From Cyathus striatus (Eukaryota > Basidiomycota > Agaricomycetes > Agaricales > Nidulariaceae), in the NCBI GenBank assembly GCA_025738555.1, contig JAOVFP010000003.1, forward strand, positions 6,572,001 through 6,636,000: a stretch of 64,000 nt of DNA, written 5' to 3'. The notes below the pieces were generated by a model. The model did no database searches, was not told the DNA's origin, and saw only the letters and a list, made by a program, of their open reading frames with translations. A program made the position numbers and the translations under genes. Below, in pieces: positions 1 through 11,852 of the stretch (its first letter is position 1; every line of letters begins with the position of its first letter).

Positions 1-293
1 GCCTCATCATGTTGACTCTGCTCTGCCTCTCTCTCGGTGAAACACTCCACCCTCAGCTAGTGCTCTAGTATCTGGAGAAATTGCCTCCACTTATCGTGCA
101 GCTCGTGAACTTCAGCCAGTTCACAGCAATCAATTGCATGCACCTCAACCAATTCCATTGAGCATTCCATTTGACCCCACCCTCATCTCCACCATGTCCC
201 CACCATGTCCATCGAACTGGTGGATACTCAGTTTTCTCCAGAAGGTGCAGCTGCACACCAGCAGCAAGTACCCATAGTCCCTTCACCACCCAC

Positions 294-614
294 CTAACAG
301 CCTGTAGCTTCACACTCTGGTGGAAATGATGTAGAGACTGGGCAAACTTTCTTATCTACCCTTTTATAAGCTATAAATGCTTTCAATAGTTGGCCTTCCA
401 CTTCTACATCTGCTGGGTATATAATATATTCATCATCATCTTCTGGGTTGTAATCAGTTACTATTTCAAAGGGTTCCAACATAAATTTGTTGTTGTTATT
501 CAGTTCCATATAGTTAATAGTTGGTTTATTATATTGGGATACAGGGAACTTGATAAGATTTAGTTCCCTGGTAAAATTCGCAAAATTCTGATATTTATTA
601 GTTTGTATTGTCAT
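294..614 (-). CDS. Hypothetical protein, Asn/Tyr-rich, 106 codons
   Basis: An open frame from an ATG at 614 to a stop at 294. The product is rich in Asn, Tyr and acidic residues and has no motif I recognise. Its AT-rich coding style and its long AT-rich 5' side resemble the minus-strand retroelement frames at 2211-8227, so it may be a further part of that element or of a second copy running off the left edge. It could equally be a chance frame in AT-rich DNA. Confidence 0.25.
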   Translation of the reverse strand: MTIQTNKYQNFANFTRELNLIKFPVSQYNKPTINYMELNNNNKFMLEPFEIVTDYNPEDDDEYIIYPADVEVEGQLLKAFIAYKRVDKKVCPVSTSFPPECEATGC

Positions 615-2210
615 GGTTGTTATTTGAGTGTGTTATAATTTACTGTGTGTTATGTTGTTATGGTGTCCTGTGTGATGAGTGATGTATAGTTGTATTTGTA
701 ATGTAGTAATTTTATTTGTAATAATAAGTGGTTGACAGTGTGTTATTGAATTGTTGCTGAGATGATGTATATTAAATATAGACTTGTTGAGTATAAATTT
801 ATAATTTCGCTCTGGGTGCTATAATTAAATATTAAAATAATATGCATTGCTGGTTGTGGTGAGAATTTATTATAATTGTACTGTTACTTGAATACTTGAA
901 GAATGTAGTCATAGAGTAGCTGTAATAACATTGAAGCATTGTTTTCTAAGTTAATTCCGCTTTATAGTTCCTGTGACATGTCACACTGATGCGTGTAAGA
1001 ACGTTCTGTGACATCGTCACGACGGAATGTGTCGCCGATGGTGATAATATATTAACTCCGAGTTTCGGCGTTAATGGTGATAGCGTTGTCCTGACTCTAT
1101 CCTACACAACATTGCTCTATATCTCAAATATTTCCTATTTCTAAGCGATGGCTTCTTCATAAATATGTTTTTAGCTTGTCTGACTTCAAGTTAGAAGTGT
1201 TTTCAGCATCTGCACATAAGTGTGGAAAATATAATAGCTATTGACAATTTTGACATGTGCAATCAACTATCATAAGTAATACACTGTGTACTCTTGCTGA
1301 ATATAGTGACTACTTTTGTGTAAAATTCATAAAGCACTCATAATTAATATCCTAAATATTACTGATAACATTATGATTATCATAAGTCCAATTTTTATCA
1401 AAAAATAATTATGATCCTAGAAGTGCTCTTTTAAATAGTATTTAACCAAATATAGTGCTTCTATTCATAATATAATTTATTTAACTTGTTGTACTTGATA
1501 TATTTGAAGTGTGTAGTCTTGAAAAGATAGTAATGACAATAAGGCATTGATATTTGCGATTGTGTCCGCTTTTAATGGTCACATGATTTGACGTGCCAGA
1601 GTGTCATCTTAACATGCTCATTATCCAAAATTCTTGGAATACTTCCACTTTTGTATATCACACTTTCTAAATTAGTAGATATGTTGTATTATAGTCATAT
1701 CTAGTCACAGGCGAATTTTTGTGACTTAAAGTTCAAATATAACAATGTTTGAAGCTTATAATATTGAATTTGAGAGTTTTTGAGGAGCTGGTAGTGAAAA
1801 TAAAATAATCATGAGTTCGTAAGTGCACATAGAAAGCTGCATAGATGTGCTATATTGACTGTAAAGGTAAACAATTGGTATAACTGTGTCAACACAGTGG
1901 TTACGAGCTGAAAAGGGTATATAATCTGTATGTAAATAGGAGTATGTAAAGGAATTGAGTGCAGAAAAAAGATATAATGAGACCATAAGAACTAAATAAA
2001 GTGTGTAACATTAAAGGGGGAGGGGTATATGTGAAGAGTATGATAAAAGATCGACAGTAAAGAAATGAAAGTACATAGAACCATTGTAAGTGGTAAAAAA
2101 AGCGAAAGTATAAGGAAAATGAGAGGGTATAATGAGGACAACGAGAAAAGAACAAGCTGAAATTGGTATAACGCAAGCTTATCGGAATGGACCAGGATAA
2201 ATTGAAGCAC
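615..2210. other. AT-rich stretch without a recognisable gene
   Basis: About 1.6 kb of AT-rich DNA with stops in all frames. Two loosely similar blocks are visible near 890-1080 and 1500-1690: a TTGAAG..GTAGTC segment, then a GC-richer patch with TGTGACAT or GGTCACATG. They may be an old direct duplication. No LTR matching the one at 8431 is seen here, so the 3' end of the neighbouring retroelement is not found. Confidence 0.4.
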
Positions 2211-5200
2211 TTACTTAGAAGGCTCCTGTAGTGTATGAAACAGATAGTAACATTTGGCGGTCTGGGGAGAATGTGGACAAGGGGAGGTTATTGTCCATTG
2301 TGCACTATGGCTACTCTGTGCGTCGCCAGTGACTCTGTGCACATGTCCTTCTGGGATAACCGAAGGTGGCGGCATATCTACACATGTAGATGTCGATGTA
2401 GAGCATTTAGGTGTACGTGCTGCAGGGGGACCTCGTCCTGTGGTCATGCATGCACTGCGTCGGATGTGTTTCTTCTTACTGCTAATTGACGCGTTGCTCT
2501 GGCTACTTTCTGAGACAGTAGCGAGAGAGGGGAGTGATTCTGGCATTCCAGAACGCTCAGATAGCGAAGACGAAGACGCTTGTGTTGTTTCGAGGCGCAT
2601 AGCTGGAGAGTTTACATTGGTGAAGCTAGGCATTGTGCTGGTGGCTGATACAGGCATTGTGAGTGAAAGGGATGGTGCTGGGGTGGTAGAAGTCGACGTT
2701 TGAAGCGCCTGCGCTTGTGGAATAAAAGTGGGAGCCATTGGGTTTAATCCAGATGAGCTAGAGGTCAAAGAGGTGGGTGATGTTGCTCCAGTACCATGAA
2801 TGAAGAAAACTTGAAGAGGTTGAGGTGGAATATAGGCAGATGCGTTCCATAGTGCAGTTGCAGCAGGTGATACGAAGGTAGGCGATGGCGATGTCGATAT
2901 TGGTATAGGATGGTAGTGTGTAGTGTGTAGGAGCGGGGGACATGCTGAAGGAGTTAAATAATGTGTCGACATTGTCCAGCAATGTTGACGATGAAGGTGA
3001 GCTCATATGATGAGGCATAGCGTACCTCGGCTTTGGAAAAGGTGTGGGAGGTCGATTCGAAGTAAAATTCGAGGTTTGAGTAATATTTGGGACCAGAATG
3101 TACAGAGGTTGTGTCTGGTTAATAGGAGGTGAATATAAGGAGGATAAGAACAGGTTGTCAATGGGAATAACAGGTGGGGGAATAGAACTGATTGGCGTCA
3201 TGAATAAAGCCTCTAGAGACTGCAGCCAAGTTGGAAGAGGAATGTTTGTGACGAGCGGCGCATTGGGAGGTGTCTGAGGTACTTCGGAATTGAGAGATCG
3301 TGTAATTGACGATGTATCCATTACAGTGAGAGCCGGTGTCGAAGAAATGGGTAATGGATGAGTTAAGGAAGGGGATTCTTCCATTGAGGTGTCGCCTGTG
3401 GGTTTAATGCCTGGTATGACGGGTATGGATCGTCCTGCAAATCCAGGGGGAGTGAAAAGGAGTGGGTAGTCATATACCTCGAAATTTGAGTCTCCCTCTG
3501 AAGTAGACTCCGATTCTTCCTCTGAGGAATTGTTAATATATTCCTCCATGCTCAACATAAAAAAATGGAGCGGCTTCTTGATAGTAACAGGTGTGTGAGG
3601 TGGCTGAGAGCGAATTACAGGTGAAGGGGGAGGTGTAGGCAGGCCTGCTGCCTCAGAGGATGAAGATGAGCCATAAATAGATAAATTAAGTTCATCTGTA
3701 TCGCTATTTGAACCAGTGGTATATGAGAGATCGGTGATAGGCAAATATGGAGGTGTGGAATCGATTTCTACATCATTGAAATTGAATAGGAGATCGAAAA
3801 ATATTGTAGCAGGGTGTGCAGGGGTTATGGAAGGCTGTGAGACTCCTTCCATTTCCTTGGGCCAAGTCTTTTGTGCCAGCACAAAAATACATTCAATATC
3901 TGGATACACTGTATGAGACGTACGATAACAATCAGTACGAGTCCCATTTCTCCAAACTAAGTCCTTGGGTAAAGGAATACCATCTGTATCTCACATTTCT
4001 GTCTTTTTCAAGACAACATCTCTGATTCGTTGTAAAAATTCGAACTCGATGTGAGATAAATACTGAACATCTCTTGAAGCGATCTTGCTGAGTATAGGCA
4101 CTACTCCATTACGATCATGATCGAGCAGTGTAGCTAAGTGATCCACAAAAATATTAGCAGGATCAGAATGGATGATCTCACTGTCTAGTTTTCTGTTACT
4201 TGATGTGACATGGTTGTCCAGAAAATCAGAAATTAAGACTGAGCGGTTGGCATTGAAGCAAGCAGGAACTAGAGAGGGATGGAAAGAAGGATCATCGAAA
4301 GGGTGGCATTCATCTTGCTGCCCATAATAATGAGCGATTGCAGCAAACTGCTTATCTCGATCGCAGGGAAGCTGAAGTTCCCACGGTCCGGCTTGTCCTT
4401 CGAATTCTGCATCAGGATAAAATGTAATATGAGCATGTCCTCTCAATCCTCCTAACAAACCAGTATGACTATTATGAACAACTAGAGTAGCATCCAGTGC
4501 TACAAGTTCCTCAATAGGGTGTGAGGATAAATCAAGTCTGCGACCTAAATAAACTGTAGAGCCTGTAGTGAGTGTTCCAGGCCGAAGAAATTCGGGTTCT
4601 CCCTTATCTAATCGATCTTTAATAGCTGAGACACTCGCATGAACCAATTCCTTGGGTGTTTGCACTCTGACAACTCCATCAATCTCCAACAACTCCATCA
4701 ATAGGACCAAATGCCTTGGTAGCGCTTCCATTTCCAAGAAGCATGGGGTCATCATTGATCAAAATGACCGGCATAGTGGGTGGGAGGAAAGTGATGTCTG
4801 CAGAGTGTAGATCAAGTGCTGTGTGATAGATTTCTGTATAGTTTGGTGCGCATTTTTGAAGTCTTTTATACTCTTTCCCTTTCTCACTTTCAACTACAAA
4901 ATTTTGCGAAGTGCTAGACAATGTAATTTCCTTTTCTTTACTTGAATACCTTTGTCTGAGATCAATAGATGAGTTAATTTTGATTGTCCCATGGGAATTA
5001 CTCTTTAATTTCACATTAATTTCGTTATTTCCCTGGGAAAAGCGATTTAAATCCTGATTAATTTCAACAATGGGGTGGGAATGCATTGGGTAATTTCCAT
5101 TATACCCATTGTCCTTCAATGACACCGAAAAATCACAGTATTCAGAAATGTTTCCATTGTTTCTATTGAAGTTTAAAATATCTTGATTATTATTTCTATT

Positions 5201-5440
5201 TTGCCAATATATATAATTATTTGTATTAGTGCTTCTATCCATGTTTGTATTACTTTCTACATTATTTCAATGCTGAGAATTGTTTGGATTAGTACTACTG
5301 CTGTGTAAAGCTTGTCCGCTTTCAGAAATATTAGTAAAATCATGGTTATTTCCGAAATTATTATTTCTGACATTATCAGCTGATGTAATATTGCTTAGTA
5401 ATAGGCTATTCGAGCCTATGACTGACTGTGCAGCTGTTTC
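2211..5440 (-). pseudogene. Retroelement ORF2 remnant (no RT or integrase seen), broken
   Basis: Downstream of gag-pro on the same strand lies one long frame broken into four pieces. It is an Asn-rich part (about 5440 to 4679, TGA at 5267-5269), a more globular part (4755-3991), then after an in-frame TGA at 3991-3993 a Ser/Pro/Thr-rich acidic tail (3909-2758) that shifts frame into 2972-2211. The globular part has conserved-looking blocks such as LGGLRGHAHITFYPDAE and PANIFVDHLATLLDHDRNG. I recognise this only as the kind of frame that recurs after gag-pro in agaricomycete retroelements; I cannot name a domain. No YxDD, RNase H or HHCC/DDE motif is present. The shift near 4680-4755 sits at a short direct repeat (AACTCCATCAAT twice). 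Function unknown. Confidence 0.55.
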
Positions 5441-5482
5441 TTAGGTTATAGAGGTATAAAAAGTCTTTCTATTTATTTTTCT

Positions 5483-8227
5483 TTAATAATCTTCTTCTTG
5501 TAAAGCACATAATTTATATTGTTTATCATCAGGACTGGGATCAGTAATATGTATGTAAGTGCCTTCATTACATTCTTCAATTGATACTTTATAATCTCTT
5601 TGCCATGGTCTTCCTAATAATACTTCAAAGGGTGTACCTTTTTTGACATATAGATTTGCTCTAGTGGTTAATCCTCCACTAGATAATTCTACATTCTCTA
5701 TAAGTCCATTTAATCTTCCTTCACCACCATTTGCATCTGTCATGGTGATGAACTGAGTAATATCCATTGGCATACGAATAAGTTCATTTGCTAACTGTTC
5801 ATTGATAATATTTAATTGAGATCCAGTGTCAATTACAACTTTAACTTCTTTTCCACCATGGTAAAGTTTAATTTTGATTAATGGGCCTTCACTTCTCAAA
5901 TCAGTGGTAGCTACCATGGAATAGGGGTAAAATCGTTCATGTATGTAATGAGATGCTTTATTTGTGTTTGTGGGTGCAGTGGCATTTTTAACCTTAAGAC
6001 GTTCTTGTAAATTATAGGCTACTTCTTTGGAAGTACCTAACATGGTTTTAAGTGGCAATACCACATCCGTGTTTAGAATCGATTCTACAACTGATCTGGG
6101 GTCTGTTTGTGATGACAGCTCACTTTGACGTGCAACATTTTTGGCAGGCTTAGTTTCTTCTTTAAGAGGAACTGGGTGAATTGTTTTCTTGTTGCTCTCA
6201 ACAATTCTTTCTTTCCAGCTTGTCTTTCTTGCATCAACTGGGATATATTTTCCTTCCCCTGAAGTTTCTTCTGGAGATGCCATTTCAATGTCATGAACAG
6301 TTGTTTCTTTTCCCTTGGACTGAACACCATTATGTTGTTGGGGATGGTTCCAAAATGCAGGTTCGCCTTTATGAGGCTCAAATCTCACTTTTGGTTTCTG
6401 ATCCAAATGATCCTGAGTGGCAAATGGAGCTTGAGATATTTGTTTCTGTCCAAGAGGTCTGGCTTCCCATCGATCTTGCTTAGTCAATGGCTTAGCTGAT
6501 GTTTTCCTTTCAGGATCTTGGTTTGGTTTTCCATAGGGTTTACGTGGTACTTCAACTCCATCAAATATTAATTTCTGGGGATTCTTGTTTGACTTCATTG
6601 TTCTTTCAGCCAGAAATACATGTACTAATGGCGCAACTTGTCCGGGTTGACAATCCTCTGGTGCGGCAAATACATACATAGGTTCATCTTCATCATCTGT
6701 ATCTGAATTAAGATCAATGAGGTAAGAACCATATTGTGAATTGAACACATGTTGTGACTCATCATCCCAATCAGAATGGTCTACATCTGATTCATTGATA
6801 GCGTAATGATGTGATTGCAGGTTGTCATAGTATGACTCTACATCGGATGAAATTGATATGAAGTTACTTGAAGGTGTAAAGTAATGTGTGACAGCTTGGT
6901 ATAAGGATTCCCCAGGTTTACAATAGATTCTGGTTCCATTTCCTAATGTATATTTACGTCTATAGCTATCCCATTTAATGATACCCTTCTGTATGAAGTC
7001 TGCTAACTTTGGACAATCTCTCATCATATGTCCACTTTTCCCACACCCATAACACATTCCAGATTCAGCTGACATTCCAGATTGAAAGGGTGGGTTTGAC
7101 ATATTTATGTTGTTTGGAAAGGTAGCAGGTGACTTTGAAGGTTGTTCTGCTGAGATTCTGTATGTTCTTTGGACTATGTTACCCTTAGGAGGTTCTCGAA
7201 TACATTTGACAGCAAATCCTGTCTTATCTAATGTCAAGACTCTGTAGTACAATCCTGCATAATGCTTGTCATTGAGTGACATTGCATTTAATTGGTGAAT
7301 TAGTTCTTCTATTTCTTCAGGACTACCTTGATAGCATGCTATACCATTATTGGTCTCACTAGGTCTGGGTGCAACTGGTGGAATTGGTGCAGGTAAAGAT
7401 ACTGTACGATTTTTAGTATCTTTCCTTTCTCGATCTTTCTTATGCTTCCTATCCTTCTTATGCCTTTGAGCTCTAATCTTCCTCTGAATTCTTTCCCATT
7501 CATAGTCTGAGTCATAATCAGATGACTCAGAATTGGAAAGATCGATATCTCTCCATTGTCTTCCTGTACGGTTAGTTGAAAATAATAAATCAGTAAACTT
7601 ACCTCTCTTGAAGTGTGATTCTGCAGCTTTGGTAATCTTTGACACAGTCCAAGGCTTGGCCATGTCATGTGTAGGCTCTCCTGCTACTAGCTTGGTTTCT
7701 AAAAGGTTCCTAAGATCTTCAGGAATTCCCATCCAGAAATATCCATTATATTGATCTGAGGTAATATGATTCTTGTCCTTAAGGTATCCTGCAATTGACT
7801 TGTAATCACGAAAATATTTCTTCCAATCATCCAATGTCATTATTGGTTCATGACTACTATAGGTAGCAAATGTTACTAAATCTTCAGGCATATATGCTGC
7901 TTTGCCTATTTCAGCATCATAGTAGTTTAGAATTTCTTCTCAAAGTCCTTTCCAACTATAAGCTGTATCTTTCATGTGGTCTGATGTATCAATGAATCGT
8001 TCCACTGCAGGTGAAACATATTCTTTAATCAGTTCACATTTATCTTTGTCTTCTGTGACATTGTACATGTCTAGTAGGCGATCATAATTTCTGATGAAGC
8101 ATACAACTTCAGAGTATTCACCTTTGAATATGCAAGGAGCACCTCGCATACCTCTGAATGGCATGTCATTCTTGGTATGTTTATGACTAGTTGGTCCTTC
8201 ATTATCTTTGGGCTTGCTATCAGTCAT
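5483..8227 (-). pseudogene. Ty3/gypsy-type gag-protease polyprotein, one in-frame TGA
   Basis: The frame starts at an ATG at 8227 and runs to 5483, 915 codons, broken only by a TGA at 7940-7942. After the gag N-terminus comes a Lys/Arg-rich stretch (about 7430-7500), then a CCHC zinc knuckle CYGCGKSGHMMRDC at about 7010-7055 that would bind genomic RNA. An acidic linker follows, then a retropepsin-like aspartic protease with VVIDTGSQLNIINE near 5805-5845 and the flap/core ending LLGRPWQRDY near 5595-5625. The DTG triad is intact. A primer-binding site and LTR lie just upstream (8413-8999), so this is the 5' part of an LTR element. The TGA follows TGG-AAA-GGA-CTT and most simply replaces CGA (Arg). 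Confidence 0.8.
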
Positions 8228-8412
8228 GGCTTGTAGTATTATTTATAGTGTGAGAAGTTATGTGAAGTTATTTATAGGATGATGAGATTATTTATAGTTA
8301 AGAAGTGGTGATTAATATAGATAGAGTTGGAAGGTAACAATGTGTTTAATTGTTGTATGGTTTATGAATGTATAATGGGGCCAAGGAGAATATTCTGCTA
8401 AAAATATTTCCC

Positions 8413-8427
8413 TTGTGGTGGGCTCCA
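8413..8427 (-). other. Primer-binding site of the 1-9 kb retroelement
   Basis: On the minus strand the 15 bases read TGGAGCCCACCACAA, starting with the TGG that pairs with a tRNA CCA end. They lie three bases downstream of the LTR end at 8431. The first 11 bases equal the primer-binding site of the 13.6-kb element at 35654-35664, so the two unrelated-looking elements probably use the same tRNA. I do not name the tRNA. Confidence 0.65.
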
Positions 8428-8430
8428 CTT

Positions 8431-8999
8431 TGTCGTTTAAGATTAAGTTAATCTAAGGTGCTAACAGGAATCGACTTTGTTCGTGTTACAACACCTGAGT
8501 GTCAGGAAATATTTAGCAAGGATATTCTTGGAATTTTAATTGGTGATCTTGTACAGCAAAAGCTGTATGAATTGTATGAAACTGGGTATGAAGGGTAATG
8601 TACAGCAAAGGCTGTATGTAATGACAAATATAATGAGAGGGGTATAATACACACTATAGACTTGGTGCTATATCTGATGTGTATATTGTATAGATCAATG
8701 CTTAACTTGCTTAAGACTTGACCTATGACTGATTCTGCTTCTGTTACTGTTACTCTGACTGTGACTGTGACTTCTGACTAATACTGTGACTGTTACTAAT
8801 CTGTTTACTGTTGCTGATACTGATACTATTTCTGACTGAACTGGCTGTGCTGATAAAACTGTACTAATAACTGATGACTAGTGACAAATGGGTGAGACTA
8901 CTGGGGGGTGGGTAGCTATCTATCTACTGCCAAACTGTCCTCCTTATATACCTTTTCCCAACCTGCTTAGTAATCCAATTCCCACTCTACCATCCTACA
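8431..8999 (-). repeat. 5' LTR of the minus-strand element (right end uncertain)
   Basis: The LTR begins next to the primer-binding site with TGTCG and probably ends at CCTACA near 8999. On the minus strand it carries a TATA box TATATAAGGA (8941-8950) close to its 5' end, as expected for the U3 promoter. It contains a TACTGT/GACTGT microsatellite (about 8730-8880) and a direct repeat around ACAGCAAAAGCTGTATGA. A decayed relative lies at 13440-13860. No second LTR of this element is found in the window. Confidence 0.55.
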
Positions 9000-9159
9000 T
9001 TGTTCTCCAAAATGAGTAGTATGCAAGTGTAGATTTTAGATCTGAGGCTGTACAGGACAATGGTATTTGAGGGTTAGTCAGCAGAGAACAATAGCTTATG
9101 TTAGAACAATGTGTAATGAAGTACATTGTTCTAAATAAAGAGCTACATTGTTCTGGGCA

Positions 9160-9540
9160 AGAACAATAGAAATCCATTTTTATAACAATGGAGTTATATA
9201 TAAATAGTTCCACATTGTCTTCAAATATTAAATGAACAGTACAATGCAGTTCATTTATTATGAACAATGGTGGTGAAAACAATAGTGTCATATATAAATA
9301 GTTTTTGCATTGTCCTCAGACAATGGGTAAATTGCACAATGTAGTTCATTAGTTATGAACAATAGCATTGAAAACAATGGAGTTGTATATAAATAGTTTT
9401 CTCATTGTCTTCAACAATAGGTGAATAGTACAATGCAGTTCATTTATTATGAACAATAGGATTGAAAACAATAGAGTTGTATATAAATAGTCTCTCATTG
9501 TCTTCATACAATGGATGAACAACACAATGAAAGAGTGTCA
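9160..9540. repeat. Tandem repeat, 94-95 bp x 4, each with TATAAATAG
   Basis: Four head-to-tail copies. The marker TATAAATAG starts at 9199, 9293, 9388 and 9482, spacings 94, 95 and 94. Each unit also contains ACAATG..GTTCATT..ATGAACAATA, which is partly self-complementary, and ATTGTCTTCA. A shorter related segment extends left to about 9000. It lies just outside the LTR ending near 8999. Confidence 0.8.
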
Positions 9541-9771
9541 TATTATCCTTTGTTAGTGCATTGTTTGTGCAAGTGATTAATTATTGATATGTGTATGATG
9601 TTTAATGGTGATTTAAAGTTATTTGTTCATGTAAGGTATTGGTTTGTTCATGTATGGTATTGAGTATATTTGATTAGTAGTGTATTGTATCATGTGATGG
9701 TGTGAAGTATTCAGTCATGTGACATGACAGTGCAATTTCTTTAATTGTGGTATACAGTGCATTTGCATGCA

Positions 9772-10336
9772 TTATATATAATCAAAAATCATGCCTGACA
9801 CCGGCTCCATTACAGGAGTTGGAGCCCCTACCCTTGTTGGTCCTACCTTGGCTACTACTTGCTCCACTATTTCCTTCACCACAGCTGAGTCATCCACTGA
9901 CATCACCAAGCTGTTGGCCTCCCTGTGGTAATGCAAAGACATTACCACCAACTCTGGACTAAACAATATTACTCCCAACCTTGCTATCATCACCTCATAC
10001 TCTGCATGTACTGGCAGAGAAGTGCCTTGCCCTGTCATTTCCTCCACTGGGCGACCAGTTAGTTGTGCCATCATTTGAGCAACCCTCACTTTTGTCTCCT
10101 CCTGCTTATGTTTCTTTTCCTTTACCGCCTCTATCTCCCTCATCCACCTCCATTGTGTCCTCTTTCTCTGCCCCAGCCTGCTCCATCTCCTTCACTGCCT
10201 TGACCTCAGTCGACTCTGCCACTGTTTCAACACCTAGCTCTGCTCTAAGGGCCTTCAATTGTGCCTCCATCTTCTCAAGCTTCTTGAGCTTCTCCACATT
10301 GATGGCCTTGGACATGGGTTGAGAGCTCAAAGACAT
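9772..10336 (-). pseudogene. Small coiled-coil gene, antisense to the adjoining LTR element, frameshifted
   Basis: From an ATG at 10336 the product starts MSLSSQPMSKAINVEK and forms a heptad-like Leu/Glu/Lys helix (KLKKLEKMEAQLKALRAEL), then an acidic stretch. It stops at 10106. The adjacent frame, open from 10143 to 9772, continues in the same style with a Lys/Glu-rich helix and then about 90 residues of mixed sequence, so a single indel near 10120-10140 probably split one gene. A TATA box (10412-10421) lies about 76 bases upstream. The gene runs away from a 3' LTR at 10519 whose polypurine tract is on the opposite strand, so it is antisense to that element, as in the 13.6-kb element. Alternatively it is the gag start of an unrelated minus-strand element. 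Confidence 0.45.
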
Positions 10337-10411
10337 TGTTAAAGTGATCACATGTTAAGAAGTTGATATAATGGGGTAAAGAATGGAATTGATTTTTTCC
10401 TCCACAGCTGA

Positions 10412-10421
10412 CCTTTATATA
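10412..10421 (-). promoter_or_regulatory. TATA box of the antisense coiled-coil gene
   Basis: Minus strand reads TATATAAAGG, about 76 bases before the ATG at 10336 and followed by a short T/C-rich leader. Confidence 0.5.
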
Positions 10422-10503
10422 TCCAGACCTGATATCAAAACACCAATCAAATTTTCAAAAAGCTTATTGTTTGATCATGTGCTCAGACCTTGAGTGCTCG
10501 GCC

Positions 10504-10518
10504 TTAAGGGGGGAATAC
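10504..10518 (+). other. Polypurine tract
   Basis: TTAAGGGGGGAATAC directly precedes the TGTCAT start of the LTR at 10519. This is the usual plus-strand priming site at the 3' end of a gypsy element and sets the LTR's orientation as plus. Confidence 0.65.
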
Positions 10519-11181
10519 TGTCATATCCCATATCACCTACCTCCAGATCTCTATTCTCTTACTCTGCCTTCATCTATGTTACTCTGGACTTTGATTACAT
10601 TTTTAATATTACATATTGATTACTGTACATAGATTACCCTTGTTTCCTTTCTTCTGCCCTACTGAGTTATCCCCTCAGTATTGTAGTATACATCTCATAG
10701 TGAGTCACTTATCATTCTTAAGTGCGCCACTATCAGTTTCACTTTACACTGCCATACACACTCACTTCTCCGATGCATTTTATTATGTTTAATTAGTTTT
10801 AGTCTTCATTCTACATATGCCTACCCTAACTGTACTTCTCTGCTAGCCTTGGCCAGCAGCCTTTACTTACTCTAAGTCTCCAGTATTTAAGTAGTACTCA
10901 ATTTGTACTTAGTCTTCAGTTTTGTATTGAACTACATCCTCACCCTCCAGTCTGACTTAAGTTACACCCCTTGTCTCCTCATCTCTCGTCTTCTCTGAAG
11001 GGCTTGCCCTTACTCTGAAATACAGGACCAGGAATCCCAGGGGCACAGCACATAAGTTGAAGCCAAAGTCCTACCCCCTGAGTTCTTGTTCTCTGCTTTC
11101 ATCTCATACTCACCCCTCGTTTCTCTGCAGTCACCCTCTTGTACTCTGTTGCCAAGTCAGGCTAGGGGCACAGTCATGACA
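10519..11181 (+). repeat. 3' LTR, 663 bp, CpG-poor copy
   Basis: Begins TGTCATATCC and ends TCATGACA, with TGTCAT/ATGACA inverted ends. It is the same family and same length as the solo LTR at 15093-15755, which lies in the opposite orientation. Where that copy has CpG (CTCCGG, CTCCGC, TACGCGC) this one mostly has CA or TG, so this copy is the more deaminated. The matching 5' LTR and most of the internal part are not seen. Confidence 0.75.
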
Positions 11182-11239
11182 AAAGTGTAAAAACATCTCC
11201 TAGCAGTAAATGTTCAGAATTTCAAAAAGTAACTACATG

Positions 11240-11740
11240 TCAATCAAGAGTCCATATTGATTCATTCAACTGATTATTCCTTTGGACCAATTGCTCAAAC
11301 TCTTCATGCAATGCAGGAGAATTATTAATGCAGTGAGCAAAGCTTGAAATCTTTAAATTAATAAGTACTTCAATAATATTAAATTATTTTACTCACCTTT
11401 GATATCAATTGTAAGGCTTCTCTCATTTCAGCTGCTGAAACAACAATATCCTGTTTACCCATAATTTGAATAGCCTGATCATGAAGAGTAGCAGCAACTT
11501 CATGATTGTAAAGACTATTCATTGTCATCTTCTGCTAATAAATCACTGATTTCAAGCTCTTTATTAATAATTTCATCAGTGTCATTATTTTCATACTCAA
11601 CTACTAATCTATCATCAAATATTTTGATAGTCTTCTTTGAAGAATGCTTTTTGAAAAAGAAAGACAGCAATATTCATGCTATATCTGAAAACATTAGAAA
11701 GATCATTACTAAGAAAATTTTGATGAGGAATATCTTCTGA
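11240..11740 (-). pseudogene. hAT-like transposase remnant
   Basis: Reading the minus strand gives an acidic segment, then SLYNHEVAATLHDQAIQI and AEMREALQLISKV, then a 50-nt intron-like gap (GTGAGT..AAG), then AFAHCINNSPALHEEFEQL and finally a broken VVT..NSEH block. The last block resembles the TRWNS motif of hAT transposases with the RW destroyed. Stops interrupt the frame and the piece ends at the LTR at 11181. The hAT label rests on this one motif, so it is tentative. Confidence 0.3.
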
Positions 11741-11852
11741 ACTATGCAAGAGTTCCTATAGTTACAATGAGTTTAATAAATTTACAGTTCAAAAAGTAGG
11801 GAGTAGTCCTCTGGACACCACACAAGCTAAGGACCATATTGTTTCCCCTTGT

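Noticed and set aside
65..313. 82-codon minus-strand frame, and a plus-strand frame beginning near 55
   Set aside because: No motif, no support from neighbours, and the two frames overlap on opposite strands.
2235..2703. Plus-strand frames of 84 and 149 codons
   Set aside because: They lie opposite the Ser/Thr-rich tail of the retroelement frame and show no motif or promoter.
11522..11740. 72-codon plus-strand Ser/Ile-rich frame
   Set aside because: The opposite strand reads as a transposase-like fragment with an intron; the plus frame is its shadow.
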